Shown: positions 59,910 to 64,000 of the stretch, one piece after another
Layout: each line of letters begins with the position of its first letter
Numbering within the stretch: position 1 is the first letter of the stretch
NCBI RefSeq assembly: GCF_022538115.1
Contig: NZ_JAKZAL010000011.1
Coordinates: forward strand, 62,001 to 126,000
Direction: 5' to 3'
Origin: Cognataquiflexum rubidum
GTDB lineage: Bacteria; Bacteroidota; Bacteroidia; Cytophagales; Cyclobacteriaceae
DNA: 64,000 nucleotides
Notes under the pieces: generated by a model
Seen by the model: only the letters and a program-made list of their open reading frames with translations
Databases searched by the model: none
What the model was told of the DNA's origin: nothing
Program-made: the position numbers and the translations under genes

Positions 59910-60976
59910 TTAGATGCGATTGCTCTAGCTTCTTTGATAGGTTTGAATGGACCGAATTTGTGCTGCTCTTCTGAAAAATCATCCGAGAACGGACCAAATG
60001 GATGGTCAATTGGTTTTTTGGAAATATCAGGCCAATCTTTTCTGATGTCTTTTTTGGGTCTAGGTAGGGAATTGATGTAAGCAGCCACATCCCATGCTTC
60101 TTCATCTGTCAATAGAGGTCTTTCGAAAGTCGCACCTAGAGGCATGTTGGTTTTTACATATCCCGCAAATCGTGACATTCTGAATAACCCCGCCCCATCG
60201 TTATAGCTGTTGTCTCCCCAAAGTGGCGGGTAGATATGCCCTGATTTATCGGGTTTTGGCATGCCCTGACCATCTTCCATGTGACAACTTTGGCACTGTT
60301 GGGCATAGACAGCCTTGCCCTTGACCGGATCAGAGGCCCTGTCCAAAAACGGAACTTCATAGATTCCGGAGCCTTTTGGGGATTCTCCTTTTGGCACCTC
60401 TTTGCCAAGCCAAGTCATGTAAGCCACCATGGCCACCATTTCCTTGCTGTTGTCAGCTAGGGCTTTGCCATTTAGACTCCTTTCAAAACAGTCATTGATC
60501 CGTTTTTCGACATTTTCCATCTGACCGGATCTGGCGCGGACTTTTGGGTAGGTCGAGGCGACTGCACCATAGTTGTTTCCCAAAGGAGCTGTGCCTGCGT
60601 TGAGGTGACAATTCTGACAATTCATCCCGTTGGAAATTTTCTTGACTTTGCCGTTTGGCCCAAGGTAAGCCGAGGTATTGGCGATAAGTTCTTTGCCATA
60701 TTTGATGTCCTCAGCATTGGGTTCCTGATCAACAGAACTCCAATCCGGAGCCTGCCAAATCCCTTCTTTGGGAATTACTCCTTTGTAAGTATCCACTACC
60801 GCTACTGCTATCGCCTGCATATCGGTTGGTTGGGATGGATTTAAGGGAGGAAGGCTTCCCCCGCTAAATACCATCACAATCGTACCTATCAGGATGGCTG
60901 TAAGCAAGGTTACGCTGAGTAATAAACCGACCATCATGGTCAACATCTTTAGTATGGGCTGGAAAGAATCTTTCAT
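59906..60976 (-). CDS. tsdA: TsdA-like dihaem cytochrome c (thiosulfate dehydrogenase family)
   Basis: A 356-residue protein with an N-terminal membrane anchor (about residues 13-36) and two haem c motifs, CQNCH (120-124) and CQSCH (228-232). The region between, NGMNCQNCHLNAG... RARSGQMENVEKRINDCFERS, matches TsdA. The C163 in RINDCFERS aligns with the unusual cysteine axial haem ligand of thiosulfate dehydrogenase. TsdA oxidises two thiosulfate to tetrathionate or runs in reverse. It heads the unit with the porin and thioredoxin-like genes. Confidence 0.85.
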   Translation of the reverse strand: MKDSFQPILKMLTMMVGLLLSVTLLTAILIGTIVMVFSGGSLPPLNPSQPTDMQAIAVAVVDTYKGVIPKEGIWQAPDWSSVDQEPNAEDIKYGKELIANTSAYLGPNGKVKKISNGMNCQNCHLNAGTAPLGNNYGAVASTYPKVRARSGQMENVEKRINDCFERSLNGKALADNSKEMVAMVAYMTWLGKEVPKGESPKGSGIYEVPFLDRASDPVKGKAVYAQQCQSCHMEDGQGMPKPDKSGHIYPPLWGDNSYNDGAGLFRMSRFAGYVKTNMPLGATFERPLLTDEEAWDVAAYINSLPRPKKDIRKDWPDISKKPIDHPFGPFSDDFSEEQHKFGPFKPIKEARAIASK

Positions 60977-61063
60977 AAGATGATAAATATATCAATTACA
61001 AAATTGACAACATTTCATGTCATAAAGATGTGATATACATCACAGTGCCCGGCTACCAATAGT

Positions 61064-61780
61064 TTATTTGACGGAGACCAAAAGAACGGGCCTGTTTTGG
61101 CTTGTACCGGATAATAAAAAATATTGATCCTGCTGAGACATTGACAGGAAGATGGATTCATGGAGCTTGGCTTCGGCGATGTAATTGATGACAAGATCAT
61201 GGAAAACAATTCCCTCTGAAATGCACAAATCCTCCACCCAACGGATATAGCTGACATTGTTGACATGGTTATTCATATCAAGGTCAAATGGCCTGACTGT
61301 CAACTCGGTACTTTTTTCAAAGGAACCCGCAGATTCCAATTTTTCAGGTAAAAGGCCTTTTTCGGGATTTTGGGAAAATAATTCAGGCGGCAAAACCTGA
61401 TTTGGTCTTTGGGGCCTTTTTGACCTGACATCCAACAAAAGCCAAGCAGACATGGATTCTGCAATCACATTTCCCTTGTCATCCTCCACCAAAAATTCAC
61501 GCAATGCAAAAAGCTTGTCGATTCCTCTTCCCGCTGTCTTGACCACAATATGGTCACCCCAAGATGGCATACTGTGGACTTTGATCTGCATTCTGGAAAG
61601 TACCCACATGTACCCTTTATCAAAAAGCGACTGACCAAAATCCCGGCTGTCAGCATGCTTCCAAGCCACTTCCTGCATGAGGTCTCCCAATGCCGACCAC
61701 CTCAATTTGCCAAACGGATCAATCTGGAAGGACAAAACTTCAAACTTTTTTTCAAACTGAAAGGGCTCTTTTGTTGCCAT
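61064..61780 (-). CDS. Acyl-ACP thioesterase (FatA/FatB-like)
   Basis: A 238-residue double-hotdog thioesterase. The second hotdog carries DLDMNNHVNNVSYIRWVED (about 165-183) with catalytic Asn and His; the first carries the SAWLLLDVRSKRPQR segment typical of acyl-ACP thioesterases. It releases fatty acids from acyl-carrier protein. It lies three bases after the MFS gene and is co-transcribed with it. Confidence 0.85.
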   Translation of the reverse strand: MATKEPFQFEKKFEVLSFQIDPFGKLRWSALGDLMQEVAWKHADSRDFGQSLFDKGYMWVLSRMQIKVHSMPSWGDHIVVKTAGRGIDKLFALREFLVEDDKGNVIAESMSAWLLLDVRSKRPQRPNQVLPPELFSQNPEKGLLPEKLESAGSFEKSTELTVRPFDLDMNNHVNNVSYIRWVEDLCISEGIVFHDLVINYIAEAKLHESIFLSMSQQDQYFLLSGTSQNRPVLLVSVK

Positions 61781-61783
61781 GGG

Positions 61784-62950
61784 CTAATATTTGGTTACCT
61801 CATCCACTGACTCGAATACATCCAACCTGATGGAGCTCAAAACCGCAATTCCCAAGCCGGCAACGGCTACAAGGGCAAAAGAGGCCTTCAGACTCAACAG
61901 GTCAGCAATAAATCCTATCATCGGCGGCCCGATCAAAAACCCAAAAAAGGAAATCGTCGAAACCATCGCCAAAGAAACTCCGGGCGAATACAACTTAGAT
62001 CTGCCTGCAATGCTGTAAGATATAGGGATAATGGCAGCCACTCCCAAACCCACCAACAAAAATCCAATTGTGGCAACCACAGGAATGGGAAAAACCACCG
62101 AAAGCATCAATCCACCAAAAATCAATATGCCGCTCATCCTCAAGATCAGTACCCGGCCAAATTTGTTGTTCATTCTGTCAGAAATAAACCTTCCTGTAGC
62201 CATTGCCCCCATGAAGGAAACGTATCCCAAGGCGACCAAACCAGGTTCAATTTCCACGACTTTTTTGAAATAAACCCCGCTCCAGTCAAACATACAGCCT
62301 TCGCAAAGCATGCCGAGAAAAGCAATTCCTGCAATTCTCAAAAGCAAATCATCGGGCTTTCGGATCACCAATCCTCCACCACCATCCGAATGTTTTTTTT
62401 CACTTACCAAATAGCCCTGCGCAATCAACAAGGCTACCAATACACCTGATGAAACAATGAGGTAATGAATTTTAGGCAATACATCAAAATAAATCATGAC
62501 TGCACCGATACCCGCTCCGGTAAATCCTGCCAAACTCCATAATCCATGAAACGAGGCCAAAATGCTCCGCCCATAGGTATCCTCCAAAGCCAATGCTTGG
62601 GTGTTCAATGAAATATTCATCATATTTCCGATCATCCCAAAAACCACCACTACCGGTACCAACATCCACAGAGAATTGCTGAATCCGATCAATGGAAGGA
62701 AAGTCATATACCCAGTTACACTGATCAAAATCACGATCCTGCTGCCAAAATGATGTACTGCCCAGCCTGCTACCGGCAAGGCTACCAAAGAACCTAGCGG
62801 CAATCCCAAAAGGAGCGTTCCCAGTTGGGATTCTGAAAGCGAAAATTTCATCTGTATATCGGGAATCCTTGCAGCCCAGGAAGAAAAACAAAGTCCTGCA
62901 ATAAAAAATAAACTTCCGAGGGCAATCCTCCTTTTTTGAAGCAAAGTCAT
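61784..62950 (-). CDS. MFS transporter
   Basis: A 388-residue major-facilitator protein from the ATG at 62950 (a TTG at 62959 is possible). Twelve hydrophobic segments are visible. The loop between helices 2 and 3 has GWAVHHFGSRIVI, a variant of the MFS GxxxDxxGRR motif. The overall pattern (LCFSSWAARIPDIQMKFSLS) resembles the YbjJ group of inner-membrane transporters. The substrate is unknown. It precedes the thioesterase gene by three bases. Confidence 0.85.
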   Translation of the reverse strand: MTLLQKRRIALGSLFFIAGLCFSSWAARIPDIQMKFSLSESQLGTLLLGLPLGSLVALPVAGWAVHHFGSRIVILISVTGYMTFLPLIGFSNSLWMLVPVVVVFGMIGNMMNISLNTQALALEDTYGRSILASFHGLWSLAGFTGAGIGAVMIYFDVLPKIHYLIVSSGVLVALLIAQGYLVSEKKHSDGGGGLVIRKPDDLLLRIAGIAFLGMLCEGCMFDWSGVYFKKVVEIEPGLVALGYVSFMGAMATGRFISDRMNNKFGRVLILRMSGILIFGGLMLSVVFPIPVVATIGFLLVGLGVAAIIPISYSIAGRSKLYSPGVSLAMVSTISFFGFLIGPPMIGFIADLLSLKASFALVAVAGLGIAVLSSIRLDVFESVDEVTKY

Positions 62951-63084
62951 GAATTTCAACAGGGTTAGGTTCTTGGCTGCAAAGTAAAGGACTTTGCGAA
63001 AATTAATTTTGGTTTTGGAGAAATTAAATGGCTTTTCTATAAACCATCATTTAAAATGAAGGTTAATCAAAAAAATGTGATGCT

Positions 63085-63171
63085 ATGGAATTCATAATTG
63101 TGGGGTCGATCATTGCTGTGATCATCATCATGATCCGATTTATCATCAAAAGGGTTTTTGATGGACAATAA
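63085..63171 (+). CDS. Putative 28-residue single-pass membrane peptide
   Basis: A 28-codon open frame (MEFIIVGSIIAVIIIMIRFI then IKRVFDGQ) with one long Ile-rich hydrophobic helix and a basic C-terminal tail, the layout of a small membrane protein. It is the only plus-strand gene candidate in this area. It has no strong ribosome-binding site, as expected for the phylum. It might be spurious. Confidence 0.4.
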   Translation: MEFIIVGSIIAVIIIMIRFIIKRVFDGQ

Positions 63172-63175
63172 AAAA

Positions 63176-63199
63176 AGCCACTCCCTATCGGAAGCGGCT
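63176..63199 (-). terminator. Terminator after the YeeE/YedE genes
   Basis: AGCCACTCC and GGAAGCGGCT form an imperfect stem; on the minus strand it is followed by TTTTTTATTG. It overlaps the end of the small plus-strand ORF region. Confidence 0.6.
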
Positions 63200-63267
63200 C
63201 AGTGTTTAAGTTCAATTTATAAGCTTTTTGTCTTCAAATACCATACCAATAAAGGTTTAGGGTATTT

Positions 63268-63756
63268 TTAATTTGGCAATTTATGTGAAAACCTTCCATA
63301 AACCCATGTTCCTGCTACGGCACTGATCAAAGTCACCAAGATCACTGTAAATCCACTGCCAATCTGAGCAAACAACGGTCCCGGACAAGCACCTGTCAGT
63401 GCCCAACCCAATCCGAAGATAAAACCTCCGATTATCTGTCCTTTGCGGAATTCCTTGTCGGTGATGATGATTTTATCACCTTTGATGGTTTTGATATTGA
63501 ACCATTTGATGATCTGAATCGAAAGTGCACCCACCACTACGGCTGAACCGATTACCCCATACATAAAGAATGACTGTAACCTGAACATCTCTTGGATCCT
63601 AAACCAGGATACAATTTCGGCTTTTATGAAAATAATACCAAAACCCACGCCGATGATCAGATACATCAATAACTCCAGTGGACTTTCGCCTTTTTGTTCT
63701 TTATTTGGAGTTGCTCCGACATTCGGTTTTTCTCCTTTTTTTACTGCTGTTCCCAT
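63268..63756 (-). CDS. YeeE/YedE-family sulfur-transport membrane protein
   Basis: A 162-residue protein with four to five membrane segments and the GWALTGACPGPLFAQIG motif (about residues 118-134), whose Cys is the conserved thiosulfate/sulfide-binding residue of YeeE/YedE (TsuA) transporters. A charged N-terminus precedes the first helix. Two half-size YeeE/YedE proteins encoded in tandem, as here, are common in Bacteroidota. It lies 13 bases after the partner gene. Confidence 0.87.
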   Translation of the reverse strand: MGTAVKKGEKPNVGATPNKEQKGESPLELLMYLIIGVGFGIIFIKAEIVSWFRIQEMFRLQSFFMYGVIGSAVVVGALSIQIIKWFNIKTIKGDKIIITDKEFRKGQIIGGFIFGLGWALTGACPGPLFAQIGSGFTVILVTLISAVAGTWVYGRFSHKLPN

Positions 63757-63769
63757 TTTTTTCTAAAGA

Positions 63770-64000
63770 TTAAAAGCCTACTAATTTCATCAAAGGACCA
63801 AGAAAGACATGCGTCATCAGGAATCCTCCTGCCATAAAGAAGATGGTGGCGACGACCGACGGCCACTGCAGTGAACTGATGCCCATAATAGCGTGTCCAG
63901 AGGTACATCCGCCTGCGTATCTGGTACCAAATCCTACCAAGAATCCACCTATGACGAAGAACAACAAACCTTTTGCGGTAAATAAGTTTTCCCAATTGAA
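63770..64000 (-). CDS. YeeE/YedE-family protein, C-terminal fragment
   Basis: The C-terminal 76 residues are in the window; the start lies beyond the right edge. The [17 protein letters not shown] motif is the conserved cysteine signature of YeeE/YedE transporters, and two membrane segments follow. It is the first half of a tandem pair with the gene at 63268. Confidence 0.87.
   Translation of the reverse strand, partial: FNWENLFTAKGLLFFVIGGFLVGFGTRYAGGCTSGHAIMGISSLQWPSVVATIFFMAGGFLMTHVFLGPLMKLVGF

Overview
The window looks like a chromosomal segment of a member of the Bacteroidota, most likely order Cytophagales, in or near the Cyclobacteriaceae (Algoriphagus/Aquiflexum-like; the genus is inference). 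The evidence is lineage-typical small families (DUF4249, DUF4221, DUF4295, DUF5522, DUF4402), a type IX secretion (T9SS) C-terminal sorting domain, A/T-rich gene leaders without Shine-Dalgarno sequences, and promoters of the TAnnTTTG type. No rRNA, tRNA or CRISPR array was seen.

Layout. 0-9 kb is mostly housekeeping: lipoproteins, the divergent threonine-to-glycine pair kbl/tdh, a GroES-like protein, hemB, a HAD phosphatase and rocD. 9.3-11.1 kb is the ribosomal block rpmB-rpmG-DUF4295 followed by ftsY. 11-19 kb carries pruA (with rocD, one arginine/ornithine/proline-to-glutamate route), an ArsR-like regulator with a YjjG-type nucleotidase, an MscS channel and envelope proteins. 19.3-22.3 kb is a short second DNA polymerase III alpha subunit (DnaE2/ImuC-like).

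22.3-29.9 kb is an AT-rich accessory island. It contains a REP-associated tyrosine transposase (RAYT) with its hairpins scattered in the same orientation, two truncated copies of a dnaE 3' end, a broken higB next to an intact higA, a PIN toxin gene with a nonsense codon next to an intact partner, an erythromycin-esterase-family gene and a Uma2 nuclease-like gene. Two paralogous small membrane-protein genes bracket it.

30-41 kb is ordinary metabolism: an esterase, two tandem NAD(P)-binding paralogues, a truncated haemoglobin, a nucleotide pyrophosphatase, the agmatine-to-putrescine pair and an M3 peptidase. 41.6-51.6 kb is the most unusual region: a minus-strand cluster encoding a large T9SS-sorted protein, four small secreted pilin-like proteins (two DUF4402), a PapD-like chaperone and a FimD/PapC-like usher. 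This appears to be a chaperone-usher-type surface-fibre system in a Bacteroidota genome. A 1-kb gene-free region separates it from a three-gene signalling set (single-domain receiver, multi-PAS/GAF histidine kinase, LytTR regulator).

57-64 kb is redox and sulfur: a 1-Cys peroxiredoxin, an operon of TsdA-like dihaem cytochrome c, OprD-like porin and thioredoxin-like protein, an acyl-ACP thioesterase with an MFS transporter, and a pair of YeeE/YedE sulfur-transport genes running off the end.
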